Source of the DNA: Alkalihalobacillus alcalophilus ATCC 27647 = CGMCC 1.3604
GTDB lineage: Bacteria; Bacillota; Bacilli; Bacillales; Bacillaceae_D
Assembly (NCBI RefSeq): GCF_000292245.2
Contig: NZ_ALPT02000019.1
Location: forward strand, 1 to 61,922
Reading direction: 5' to 3'
Length of the DNA: 61,922 nt
Below are positions 16,475 to 24,281 of the stretch, one piece after another; the stretch's first letter is position 1, and each line of letters starts with the position of its first letter. The notes beneath the pieces are model-generated. The model was not told where the DNA came from. It did no database searches and was given only the letters and a program-made list of their open reading frames with translations. The position numbers and the translations under genes are program-made.

Positions 16475-17419
16475 TTAATTCATTAAATCCGTTACATTAC
16501 CAGTTTTGGGGTCAACGCTATACCAACCCCAAGTTGACGTGTGTCCTTCACTCGTATCAGGATTATCAATAACGACCTCATATACTTGGAATACCCATTC
16601 ACCATCAGCATTTTCATGATCATATTGAACTTGATAGTTAGGACTGTTCTCTATTCCAGCGAAAACTGCTACTAATTCAGCCGCATCATCTCTTGACATC
16701 GTACCTTCTGGAGCTTCATAATCATCATTTCCACCGACTGTATCTTGGCCTGAGTTAGATGAATCCGTACTATCATTATTATCAGTTTCGTTTGAATCAT
16801 TCGTATTCTCATCTTCAGTTGTTTCTTCTACGACTTCTTCAGCTTCCGGCTCCACCACTTCTTCACCCTCATCATCTGCTTCTAATGCTTCTTCAAGACG
16901 AGCTCTCCACTCACCTAATTCTGCTAGAAGTTCTTCTAAGACCGCGTGTGGTTCCTCTGGTACTTCATAACCTTCTACACGATCAAAGGCTTCTTCATAT
17001 GCTTCTTCCTCATAAAGAGTTGAAACTTCAGCTAATAAGTCTGCCAGTTCATTCATTTGTGTTTCAACTAATAAGAGCAGATCCTTTTGAACATCAGCTT
17101 GTGCTTGTAGCAACTGAGTTTCTTCAGAATCAGATTCACTTTCTTCAATATCTAAAATGTGGCTATGTGCTGTTTCAAAGTCACCTTCATTAAATGAAAG
17201 ATGAAGCTCTATCATACTTTCCACATCTGCTAAAATGATGAAATCATCTGCTTCTTCTTTTTCTTCCAGCGCTGACTCTAACGCCATTTTTGCATCTTCA
17301 TATCGTTCTTCTTTAATCGCTTCAAGTGCTTCCTCTTTATGTTCCTTATACACCTGTGATGTACAAGCCGTAACAAATAAAAGAGCTACAAGAAGACTTA
17401 ATATGTACACTTTTTTCAC
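16475..17419 (-). CDS. very acidic lipoprotein with helical repeat region
   Basis: A 314-residue lipoprotein: lipobox VTAC with Cys19. Residues 25-180 are helical and Glu-rich with an alternating pattern like TPR or coiled-coil repeats (EEALEAIKEERYEDAKMALE). Residues 180-230 are a disordered Asp/Glu/Asn/Thr/Ser linker. The C-terminal 80 residues form a small domain with FAGIENSPNYQVQYDHENAD and HTSTWGWYSVDPKTGNVTDL, similar to PepSY-like or DUF domains that sense or inhibit at the membrane surface. The start is GTG with AGGGGG upstream. The function is unknown. The acidity fits an alkaliphile. Confidence 0.75.
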   Translation of the reverse strand: MKKVYILSLLVALLFVTACTSQVYKEHKEEALEAIKEERYEDAKMALESALEEKEEADDFIILADVESMIELHLSFNEGDFETAHSHILDIEESESDSEETQLLQAQADVQKDLLLLVETQMNELADLLAEVSTLYEEEAYEEAFDRVEGYEVPEEPHAVLEELLAELGEWRARLEEALEADDEGEEVVEPEAEEVVEETTEDENTNDSNETDNNDSTDSSNSGQDTVGGNDDYEAPEGTMSRDDAAELVAVFAGIENSPNYQVQYDHENADGEWVFQVYEVVIDNPDTSEGHTSTWGWYSVDPKTGNVTDLMN

Positions 17420-17535
17420 TAGTTAAGACCCCCTTATTTCCTATTATAAAAGTTATATCAAAAAAATGACAACCCCAAAAAAGAAATGTTTTTAGATTCA
17501 TTATTATGACTCATTTCCTATTTCATCATTTTGAC

Positions 17536-17564
17536 AAAAAAAAACCTAGTCTAAGACTAGGTTT
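17536..17564 (-). terminator. terminator after tRNA-Arg
   Basis: On the minus strand, AAACCTAGTC-TTA-GACTAGGTTT followed by a run of T. Confidence 0.88.
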
Positions 17565-17580
17565 GTATGTATATGTTTGG

Positions 17581-17652
17581 CGCGCCTAGTAGGACTCGAA
17601 CCTACAACGCAAGAACCGGAATCTTGAATGATATCCCTTTCACCATAGGCGC
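17581..17652 (-). tRNA. tRNA-Arg (anticodon CCG)
   Basis: Minus-strand cloverleaf: acceptor GCGCCTA/TAGGCGC with discriminator G, D arm GTGA/TCAT, anticodon stem CAAGA/TCTTG with loop TTCCGGT (anticodon CCG), T arm TAGG-TTCGAGT-CCTA. CCA is not encoded. It reads the rare CGG codon. Lies alone with its own terminator. Confidence 0.9.
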
Positions 17653-17769
17653 ATGTTTTGAAACGACATCATTAAATTTAATATAAATCCTGTATAAAGT
17701 CAAGAACTTTTACAGAATTCAAAACTAAGTCTCCTCCCATCTACAAAAGAATAGGAGGAGTCAAGGCCA

Positions 17770-18123
17770 TTATTTAGCTGGACCTTCTTCTAACATTTCA
17801 TTAAATCGTTCATTAATATCATCTTCTGTATAACCAGCTTCTACTAAACGGGCTGATAAATTTTTCGCCCATAACTCTAAACGTTGAGCCATTTTAGAGT
17901 ATTTTTTCGCTTCGCTTCCCTTTTTCTCATTCGCTCGTCCATTTGCATTGGACATCACGTTCTCAACAATAAATAAAGCTTTCCAAACAGATTCCTGTTC
18001 TAAAGATTCATGAGTTGCTCCTAACTCATCGACGACTTTTTTATAAAAATCATTGAATTCTTTAAATGAAATTTCCTCTTCCATATTTAAATAAACTTGA
18101 ATTTGCTCGTATAGTGTTTGCAT
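17770..18123 (-). CDS. small cytosolic helical protein, unknown
   Basis: A 117-residue, highly helical, soluble protein with no signal peptide. Features seen are FKEFNDFYKKVVDELGATHE, an internal FIVENVMSNANGRANEKKG stretch, and QRLELWAKNLSARLVEAGYT at the end. The family was not recognised. AAAGGAG lies upstream of the ATG, about 13 bases away. The nearest gene on the same strand is the tRNA-Arg downstream and a bacilliredoxin upstream with a terminator between. Confidence 0.65.
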   Translation of the reverse strand: MQTLYEQIQVYLNMEEEISFKEFNDFYKKVVDELGATHESLEQESVWKALFIVENVMSNANGRANEKKGSEAKKYSKMAQRLELWAKNLSARLVEAGYTEDDINERFNEMLEEGPAK

Positions 18124-18198
18124 CTAATCTTGACACTCCTTTAATAATCTCAGCTTATTATAACACTTTTTTCAATTAAGTAAAATTGCCCTCTAAAC

Positions 18199-18241
18199 AA
18201 AAAAACACGCTTGCAGCCAATTATTAGCTACTAAGCGTGTT
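18199..18241 (-). terminator. terminator of the bacilliredoxin gene
   Basis: On the minus strand, AACACGCTTA and CAAGCGTGTT arms followed by TTTTT. Confidence 0.85.
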
Positions 18242-18252
18242 CATCTTTTCCA

Positions 18253-18678
18253 TTACTTAATGAATTCATCAAATGCTTTCTCAAGCTTTTGAACAACTTG
18301 AATTGGTTCATGCCCTTCAATTTCATGTCTTTCAACCATCATTTGAATTTCTCCGTCCTTTAATAAGGCAAATGAAGGAGAGGAAGGAGCATACCCTTTA
18401 AAATAATCACGTGCTTTCGCTGTCGCCTCTTTATCCTGTCCCGCAAATACAGTGACAAAGCGATCTGGCTTCACTTCGTAGTTTCTCATATAAGCTGCTG
18501 CTGGACGTGCAATCCCTCCAGCACACCCACAAACTGAATTGACCATTACGAGAGTCGTACCTTTATCTTGTAAAGCTGTATCTACATCCTCTGTCGTTTT
18601 TAACTCTTGGTAACCAGCTGTAACCATTTCTTGTCGTGCTACTTGAACAACATCATTCATAAAAAAATTAAATTCCAT
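18253..18678 (-). CDS. brxB: bacilliredoxin, BrxA/BrxB family (YqiW-like)
   Basis: A 141-residue thioredoxin-fold protein with the bacilliredoxin CGC motif at Cys50-Gly51-Cys52 (MVNSVCGCAGG). Bacilliredoxins remove bacillithiol from S-bacillithiolated proteins using the first Cys as the attacking thiol. GIARPAAAYMRNYEVKPDRF and GYAPSSPSFALLKDGEIQMM are also typical. In B. subtilis YqiW (BrxB) lies downstream of the bkd operon; the same neighbourhood is seen here, which supports BrxB over BrxA. AGGAGG precedes the ATG. Confidence 0.92.
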   Translation of the reverse strand: MEFNFFMNDVVQVARQEMVTAGYQELKTTEDVDTALQDKGTTLVMVNSVCGCAGGIARPAAAYMRNYEVKPDRFVTVFAGQDKEATAKARDYFKGYAPSSPSFALLKDGEIQMMVERHEIEGHEPIQVVQKLEKAFDEFIK

Positions 18679-18800
18679 CTAGAAAACCTCCTAATCGCTA
18701 ACTTAACGTACATTACTGCCATTGTACATTGAATTCGCGATAAAACCAACTATTAAACTCACGATTTTTGACAATCGACTAGGACGCTCAAAAGAAAAGG

Positions 18801-19943
18801 CTAATTAAGTGCTTTTTCAAGTGCTTCAATATTTTTTTTCATAAGCGAAAAATAATCCTCGTTATTTTCAATATCAGCTGGCATAAGCACTTCTAGATTG
18901 TGTAAATACAATGCCTCTGTGTTCGTTTCACCTTGAACCACTTCTGCCATTTTAGAAGGAATATTTTGTTCCATCATAATATAATTCAAGTCGTTTTCTT
19001 CTGCTAAATCAATAATATCCTGGATTTGTTTATGTGATGGTTCATTTGTACCAGACAATCCAGTAATTCCAATCTGATGTAGTCCATAACGATGTTCCCA
19101 ATAACCGTATCCGGCATGCGAAACGATAAATGTATCTTTTTGTGCTGTGTTAGCCATTTGTTGAAAATCAGCGTCTAACTGTTCTAACTGCCCCTTAAGC
19201 TGCTGAAAATTTTCTTCAAAATAATCTTCATGTTCTGGTTTCAGTTCCACTAACGCCTTTTTCACGTTCTCTGCCATTGAAATTGAAAGAAGTGGATCTA
19301 ACCAAAGATGCGGATCTTGGTCACCGTGATGATGGTCATGGTCTCCATGCTCTTCTTCATGACTTTCACCATGGTCATGGTCCTCATGCTCTTCTTCATG
19401 TCCTTCGCTATGGTCATGGCCTTCATGGTCTTCTTCATAGCCTTCTTCATGGCTTTCACTATGGTCATGGCCTTCATGGTCTTCTTCATGTCCTTCACCA
19501 TGCTCATGACCTTCATGCTCCTCTTCATGACCATCACCATGGTCATGATCATGTGAACTTTCTATTAAAGAAATGCCTTTAGAAGCTTCAACAACACTTA
19601 CATTTTCGTTTTTTACAGTCTCAATTAATGCCTCAACAAAGCCTTCTAAACCAGAGCCATTATAAAGAAAAACGTCCCCATCTGCTACCTCAATCATATC
19701 TCTAGCAGTCGGCTCATATGTATGAGCATCAGCACCCGGCGGAATCATATTTTCAACGACTACATACTCTCCACCAATCTTTTCTGCAAAATCCTGGAGG
19801 GGATAGATTGTTGTAAAAATCGTTAATGTCTCTCCATCTTCACTGTTGTCAGTATTGTTACTTTCTTCACTTGTCCCTTCATTACAAGCACTAATAATTA
19901 ATAAAGTTACTAATAAGAACAAATATTTTATATGCTTCTTCAT
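18801..19943 (-). CDS. znuA: zinc/manganese ABC transporter substrate-binding lipoprotein, ZnuA-like
   Basis: A 380-residue cluster A-I metal-binding lipoprotein. Lipobox ISAC with Cys20 or 21; FTTIYPLQDFAEKIGGEYVVVENMIPPGADAHTYEPT carries the first ligand His. A long His/Glu/Asp-rich loop (about residues 130-205) follows, then DPHLWLDPLL, a His in IVSHAGYGYWEHRYGL, and a final Glu/Asp ligand region. It binds zinc or manganese outside the membrane; the loop suggests zinc. No permease or ATPase genes of the transporter lie here. The Zur operator at 19963 lies close to the ribosome binding site (GGGGAGG). Start ATG at 19943, although TTG precedes it. Confidence 0.93.
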   Translation of the reverse strand: MKKHIKYLFLLVTLLIISACNEGTSEESNNTDNSEDGETLTIFTTIYPLQDFAEKIGGEYVVVENMIPPGADAHTYEPTARDMIEVADGDVFLYNGSGLEGFVEALIETVKNENVSVVEASKGISLIESSHDHDHGDGHEEEHEGHEHGEGHEEDHEGHDHSESHEEGYEEDHEGHDHSEGHEEEHEDHDHGESHEEEHGDHDHHHGDQDPHLWLDPLLSISMAENVKKALVELKPEHEDYFEENFQQLKGQLEQLDADFQQMANTAQKDTFIVSHAGYGYWEHRYGLHQIGITGLSGTNEPSHKQIQDIIDLAEENDLNYIMMEQNIPSKMAEVVQGETNTEALYLHNLEVLMPADIENNEDYFSLMKKNIEALEKALN

Positions 19944-19962
19944 CAAAAGAACCTCCCCTTAT

Positions 19963-19977
19963 TCGTAATGATTACGT
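19963..19977. promoter_or_regulatory. Zur operator upstream of znuA
   Basis: TCGTAATGATTACGT fits the Bacillus Zur consensus TCGTAATNATTACGA with one mismatch in the last base. It lies 19 bases before the znuA start codon, so Zur-Zn would block expression when zinc is plentiful. Confidence 0.85.
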
Positions 19978-20031
19978 TTTATCACTTTTTGAATTATATC
20001 GGAATCTTTACGATTTGTAAATATATAAATT

Positions 20032-20071
20032 AAAAAAATGTCCCACAAGGTCGATTCACCTTTATGGGACA
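20032..20071 (-). terminator. terminator of the helical secreted protein gene
   Basis: On the minus strand, TGTCCCATAAAGGT and ACCTTGTGGGACA arms are followed by TTTTTTT. Confidence 0.88.
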
Positions 20072-20086
20072 GCTTTTTGGCTGTAT

Positions 20087-20551
20087 TTATTCTTGTTTTA
20101 GCTTTTCTTCTAGCATTTGATTCATTTTTTCGTAATGCTCAAATAATTGTGGGAGAATCTTTTTAATTTTGGCTTCATCACGTAATTCCACAGCTTCATT
20201 AAACTTTTGTAGCAATTCCTTATGAGCTTCTTTCCACTCACCTTTTTCAGTGTGTTCATTTAAATCATCGTCTTTATGTTTTTGATGCTCTCGCCATTGC
20301 TTCATTAATACTTTTCTTTGCTGCCTAATCTCATTCCATTTTTCAACTTGCTCTGGGGCGAATTTTTGTGCAAGTAATTCATAGTAATAATCAAGATGGA
20401 CGATAAAGTCTTTATGATACTGATGATGTCCAGATTTCTCCCTTTGCTCAGTAGGTGGTTCTCCCTCTGCAAAAGCGACCGACTGAAACATCAGAAAAAC
20501 AGCTGTCATTGTTATCATATAAACAAAAGGTCTCTTTGTTAATAACTCCAT
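20087..20551 (-). CDS. secreted helical protein, unknown function
   Basis: A 154-residue protein with a signal peptide (basic start, hydrophobic core, cleavage likely after AFA before EGEPP). The mature part is nearly all helix, rich in Glu, Lys, His and Gln, with coiled-coil-like repeats: WNEIRQQRKVLMKQWREHQK and DLNEHTEKGEWKEAHKELLQ. The general look resembles Spy/CpxP-type extracytoplasmic chaperones, but no diagnostic LTxxQ motif is seen, so no function is assigned. It is upstream of znuA and separated from it by a terminator and the Zur box, so separate regulation is likely. Confidence 0.7.
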   Translation of the reverse strand: MELLTKRPFVYMITMTAVFLMFQSVAFAEGEPPTEQREKSGHHQYHKDFIVHLDYYYELLAQKFAPEQVEKWNEIRQQRKVLMKQWREHQKHKDDDLNEHTEKGEWKEAHKELLQKFNEAVELRDEAKIKKILPQLFEHYEKMNQMLEEKLKQE

Positions 20552-20744
20552 ATTCAAACACTCCTTTATTTCCTTATATGGTTAGAATGACCAAAAAGAC
20601 AAGTTTCATTCATATTTCTCTTTATTCAAACATTCAACCCTAACTTAAAGGAGTTAAAACCACTTTAAAGCTTGAAGAGACCACCGATAAACCGTTTAAA
20701 CAGGCTGGAACAAAGCTGTAAGCTCGAAATATAAAAAACCCCTT

Positions 20745-20876
20745 ACAACGAAAGAGGAAATCCGATCGCTCCCGAGATGGGGGGCACGCTTTCCGCAGGA
20801 CGCGGAGCATGATTTTCGGGAGCGGTGAATCGAGCCCCATTCATCGCCATCCACTTTGATTCTAATAAATTGAACG
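20745..20876 (-). repeat. GC-rich hairpin repeat, copy R3 (half copy)
   Basis: The minus strand reads GATGAATGGGGCTCGATTCA, CGCTCCCGAAAATCATGCTC and CGCGTCCTGCGGAAAG, closely following R1 at 4284-4340. The downstream half of the repeat is replaced by CCCCCCATCTCGGGAGCG, which folds back on CGCTCCCG. The rest of the gap 20552-20952 shows no gene. Confidence 0.7.
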
Positions 20877-20916
20877 AAAACCGGTAACATTTGACGAGTC
20901 AAATGTTACCGGTTTT
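20877..20916. terminator. perfect 19-base-arm palindrome of the GGTAACATTT type
   Basis: AAAACCGGTAACATTTGAC and GTCAAATGTTACCGGTTTT pair without mismatch around two bases, then a T. It could act as a terminator for bkdB, whose end is 36 bases away, and it is the partner of R3, as 4204-4245 is of R1. Confidence 0.7.
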
Positions 20917-20952
20917 TCATATCAGAGAAGGGTTTTGTCCCAGCCTCTTTGT

Positions 20953-22239
20953 TTAATAAATCGATGTATTTTTTTCGTTCATATTTTCGAGGTTTTCTTT
21001 TACTTTTGCAAGGAATCTGCCACAAACTAAACCATCCAACACACGATGATCTAATGATAAGCATAAATTCACGATACTGCGAACAGCAATCACGTCTCCT
21101 TGCTCCGTTTCTAAGACAACTGGTCTTTTAACTATGGACTCAATCGATAAAATCGCAGCTTGTGGATGATTAATAATCGGCGTTGACATAATTGAACCGA
21201 ATGCTCCCGTATTATTAATCGTAAATGTCCCATCCTTCATTTCATTTGCTTGTAGTTTACCGGAACGAACTTTGCCGGAAAGCTCAGTAATTTCGCGTGC
21301 TAATCCTTTGACCGTCTTTTCATCAGCATTTTTTATAACTGGGACAAACAAAGCATCCTCTGTAGCAACAGCTAAAGAAATATTGATATCTTTTTTCTGG
21401 ATGATTTTATCTCCAGTCCACATTGAATTGAGTTGTGGATATTCTTTTAATGCCTCAACTGCGGCCTTAATAAAGAAAGGTAAAAAAGTTAGGTTATAGC
21501 CTTCTTTCTCTTTAAAAGACTGCTTAACGCTATTCCGATATTGGACAAGGTTTGTAACATCTACTTCAATCGTTAACCAAGCATGCGGAGCTTCATGTTT
21601 ACTTTTTAACATATTAGCTGCGATCGCTTTTCGGACTCCTGTGACTGGAATTTCAATATCTCCAGTAGCTGACTTCACTTCTGAATAAGCAGGCTTTTCG
21701 TTCGATTGAATTGGCTCTTTAATTGAATCACTCTTACTACCCGAGCTTACCACAGCCGTTTCAGTTTTTTGACCACCTGATTCAATAACTGCTTGCAAAT
21801 CTTTACGTGTAATTCGTCCACCTTTTCCAGAACCATTTACCCGTTCTAAATCAATGTTATGTTCTCCCGCTAATCGTAAAACGGCTGGAGAATAGCGTTT
21901 CTTTTGGCTCGTATCTTTCTCCTCGATTACGGCACTTGAATCCTGCTTATTATCCTTCGCTTCAGCTCTTGCCACTTCAACGGTTTCTTTTGGCTCCGCT
22001 CCTTCTGGTTCAATCGTACAAATGACGGTTCCAACTGAAACGGTATCATCAACATTTACAAGGATCTCTTGAATCGTTCCAGTAAATGTTGATGGAATTT
22101 CTGCATTTACTTTATCGGTAATAACCTCAGCAATCGGTTCATATTTATTTACTTTATCACCTGGTGCGACAAGCCAATTACTAATCGTTCCTTCTGTTAC
22201 ACTCTCACCTAATTGAGGCATTTTAATTTCTGTTGCCAT
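20953..22239 (-). CDS. bkdB: branched-chain 2-oxoacid dehydrogenase E2, dihydrolipoamide acyltransferase
   Basis: A 428-residue E2 component. The N-terminal lipoyl domain holds Lys43 in DKVNAEIPS as the lipoylation site. A Pro/Ala/Lys/Asp-rich linker follows, then the E1/E3 binding domain (SPAVLRLAGEHNIDLERVNG and SGKGGRITRKDL), then the acyltransferase core with the catalytic HRVLDG motif near the end (LSLDHRVLDGLVCGRF). With E1 and E3 it turns 3-methyl-2-oxobutanoate and related keto acids into branched acyl-CoA, which in Bacillus also primes branched fatty acid synthesis. It is last gene of the operon. AAAGGAG lies 8 bases before the ATG. Confidence 0.96.
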   Translation of the reverse strand: MATEIKMPQLGESVTEGTISNWLVAPGDKVNKYEPIAEVITDKVNAEIPSTFTGTIQEILVNVDDTVSVGTVICTIEPEGAEPKETVEVARAEAKDNKQDSSAVIEEKDTSQKKRYSPAVLRLAGEHNIDLERVNGSGKGGRITRKDLQAVIESGGQKTETAVVSSGSKSDSIKEPIQSNEKPAYSEVKSATGDIEIPVTGVRKAIAANMLKSKHEAPHAWLTIEVDVTNLVQYRNSVKQSFKEKEGYNLTFLPFFIKAAVEALKEYPQLNSMWTGDKIIQKKDINISLAVATEDALFVPVIKNADEKTVKGLAREITELSGKVRSGKLQANEMKDGTFTINNTGAFGSIMSTPIINHPQAAILSIESIVKRPVVLETEQGDVIAVRSIVNLCLSLDHRVLDGLVCGRFLAKVKENLENMNEKNTSIY

Positions 22240-22256
22240 GTTAATCTCCTTTCTCG

Positions 22257-23240
22257 TTAAAATTCCGCTAGTTCTCTCATTGCTTTTTCAACTTTATCGG
22301 GATTAATCATAAAATGCTTTTCCATTGTTGGGGCATATGGCATTGCTGGAACGTCAGGACCCGCAAGCCTTTGAATCGGTGCATCCAAATCAAATAAACA
22401 ATGTTCAGCTATAATAGCAGCTACTTCACTCATTACACTACCTTCTTTATTATCCTCTGTAACTAGAAGCACCTTACCTGTTTTACTTGCGGCTGTAATA
22501 ATCGCTTCTTTATCAAGAGGGTAGACCGTTCTTAAATCAACAACTTCGACACTAATTCCATCAGCCGCTAACTTTTCCGCCGCTTGTAGGGCAAAGTGGA
22601 CAGCCAATCCATATGTAATAACGGTAAGATCTTCCCCTTCACGCTTAACATCCGCCTTCCCAATCGGTAGCGTATAATCATCGTCTGGAACTTCCCCTTT
22701 AATTAAACGATAAGCTCGCTTATGCTCTAAGAAAATAACCGGATCATCATCACGAATCGCCGCTTTTAAAAGTCCCTTCACATCATATGGAGTAGAAGGC
22801 ATCACAATTTTTAGACCAGGCACATTGGCAAAAATCGCTTCAATCGATTGTGAATGGTACAATGCTCCGTGAATCCCACCTCCATAAGGTGCTCGGATCG
22901 TGATCGGACACGACCAATCATTGTTCGAACGATAACGAATTTTGGCTGCTTCTGAAACAATCTGATTAATAGCAGGCATAATAAAATCAGCAAATTGCAT
23001 TTCAGCAACAGGTCTCATTCCGTACATTGCGGCTCCGATTCCCACTCCAGCTATTGCTGACTCAGCTAATGGTGTATCAATAACACGCTCTTCCCCAAAT
23101 TGCTCATAAAGCCCCATCGTGGCACGGAAAACGCCACCTCTAGCTCCAACATCTTCTCCTAAAACAAAAACATCCTCATTTCTTTCCATCTCTTCTTTTA
23201 AAGCAAGTGTTACGGCTTCTATATAAGAACGAATCGCCAT
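22257..23240 (-). CDS. bkdAB: branched-chain 2-oxoacid dehydrogenase E1 beta
   Basis: A 327-residue E1 beta subunit of the thiamine diphosphate-dependent dehydrogenase. VFVLGEDVGARGGVFRATMG and RVIDTPLAESAIAGVGIGAA are the cofactor and interface segments; VIFLEHKRAYRLIKGEVPDDDY is specific to the BkdAB branch rather than pyruvate dehydrogenase. Forms the alpha2beta2 heterotetramer with BkdAA. GAGGAGGG precedes the ATG, and the gene is 15 bases downstream of bkdAA, part of the same operon. Confidence 0.95.
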   Translation of the reverse strand: MAIRSYIEAVTLALKEEMERNEDVFVLGEDVGARGGVFRATMGLYEQFGEERVIDTPLAESAIAGVGIGAAMYGMRPVAEMQFADFIMPAINQIVSEAAKIRYRSNNDWSCPITIRAPYGGGIHGALYHSQSIEAIFANVPGLKIVMPSTPYDVKGLLKAAIRDDDPVIFLEHKRAYRLIKGEVPDDDYTLPIGKADVKREGEDLTVITYGLAVHFALQAAEKLAADGISVEVVDLRTVYPLDKEAIITAASKTGKVLLVTEDNKEGSVMSEVAAIIAEHCLFDLDAPIQRLAGPDVPAMPYAPTMEKHFMINPDKVEKAMRELAEF

Positions 23241-23255
23241 ATTATTCCCTCCTCT

Positions 23256-24251
23256 CTAATTGTTCGCGTACACAAAATCAAGACCAGACTCTGGATCAGC
23301 ATATGGGGCTTTTTCAGCATACTCTGTTGCCTCATTTACTAACTGGTCTAACTCTGTATGAATGTCCTGTAAGCTTTGATCATTTAATACATCTACACTT
23401 TTTAAATACGTGGCAAAAGTGATTAAAGAATCTTTTTCTTTTGCTCCTTGAACTTCATCGGCTGAACGATACGTACGATCATCATCATCACTGGAGTGTG
23501 GCATCAAACGATAACAAATGGCCTCTATTAACGTAGGACCTTCTCCGTTCAACGCACGTTCTCTCGCTTCTTTCACAGCTTCATAAATAGCCAAAGGATC
23601 ATTTCCATCCACTGTTACTCCAGGCATGCCATATCCTTGGGCCCGGTCAGCCACATTTTCACAAGCTAGCTGTTTTTCAATTGGAACAGAAATCGCATAC
23701 TTGTTATTTTCACACATAAAAATAACCGGCAATTTATGTACCCCTGCAAAATTTAAACCTTCATGAAAATCACCTTGGTTTGATGAGCCTTCCCCAAAAG
23801 TTGTAAACGAAACAAATTCTTCTTTTCTAAGTCGACCTGCTAAAGCAATTCCGACAGCATGAGGAACTTGAGTCGTTACAGGTGAAGAGCCTGTAACAAT
23901 TCGTCTTGCCTTTGATCCGAAATGTCCTGGCATTTGTCTCCCTCCAGAACTTGGATCTTCCGATTTGGCAAAAGCCGATAAAAGCAAGTCCTGTGTCGTC
24001 ATCCCAAAAGCTAAAACCATGCCGACATCACGATAATACGGAAGAAGATAATCTTTTGTATTATCTAAAGCAAATGCAGCTCCAACTTGGGCTCCTTCTT
24101 GTCCTTGACACGAGACGACAAATGGAATTTTTCCGGCTCGATTTAAAAGCCACATCCGTTCATCTATTTTTCTTGCTAAGAGCATTGTTTTATACATATC
24201 TATCACATTTTGGTCCGTTAACCCCAATGCTTGGTGACGATTAACAGTCAT
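23256..24251 (-). CDS. bkdAA: branched-chain 2-oxoacid dehydrogenase E1 alpha
   Basis: A 331-residue E1 alpha subunit carrying the thiamine diphosphate site. Motifs seen are RKIDERMWLLNRAGKIPF, GFQEGA-type CQGQEGAQVGAAFALD, MPGHFGSKARRIVTGSSPVT, and the TPP motif GEGSSNQGDFHEGLNFAGVH with CENNKYAISVP. SHSSDDDDRTYR-like PHSSDDDDRTYR is characteristic of the branched-chain enzyme. GGAGGG lies before the ATG. Second gene after lpdV. Confidence 0.95.
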   Translation of the reverse strand: MTVNRHQALGLTDQNVIDMYKTMLLARKIDERMWLLNRAGKIPFVVSCQGQEGAQVGAAFALDNTKDYLLPYYRDVGMVLAFGMTTQDLLLSAFAKSEDPSSGGRQMPGHFGSKARRIVTGSSPVTTQVPHAVGIALAGRLRKEEFVSFTTFGEGSSNQGDFHEGLNFAGVHKLPVIFMCENNKYAISVPIEKQLACENVADRAQGYGMPGVTVDGNDPLAIYEAVKEARERALNGEGPTLIEAICYRLMPHSSDDDDRTYRSADEVQGAKEKDSLITFATYLKSVDVLNDQSLQDIHTELDQLVNEATEYAEKAPYADPESGLDFVYANN

Positions 24252-24281
24252 AAAAAACCCTCCGTTTATTTTTACTTTTCT

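Noticed and set aside
16759..17193. Plus-strand leucine/histidine-rich frame opposite the acidic lipoprotein
   Set aside because: Antisense artefact of Glu/Asp-rich coding; no start signals.
19277..19582. His- and Met-rich frames on both strands within znuA
   Set aside because: They are shadows of the repetitive His/Glu-coding region.
20640..20902. Minus-strand frames across the GC-rich repeat
   Set aside because: They coincide with the repeat and hairpin sequence, have no ribosome binding site, and the translated sequence looks like non-coding repeat.
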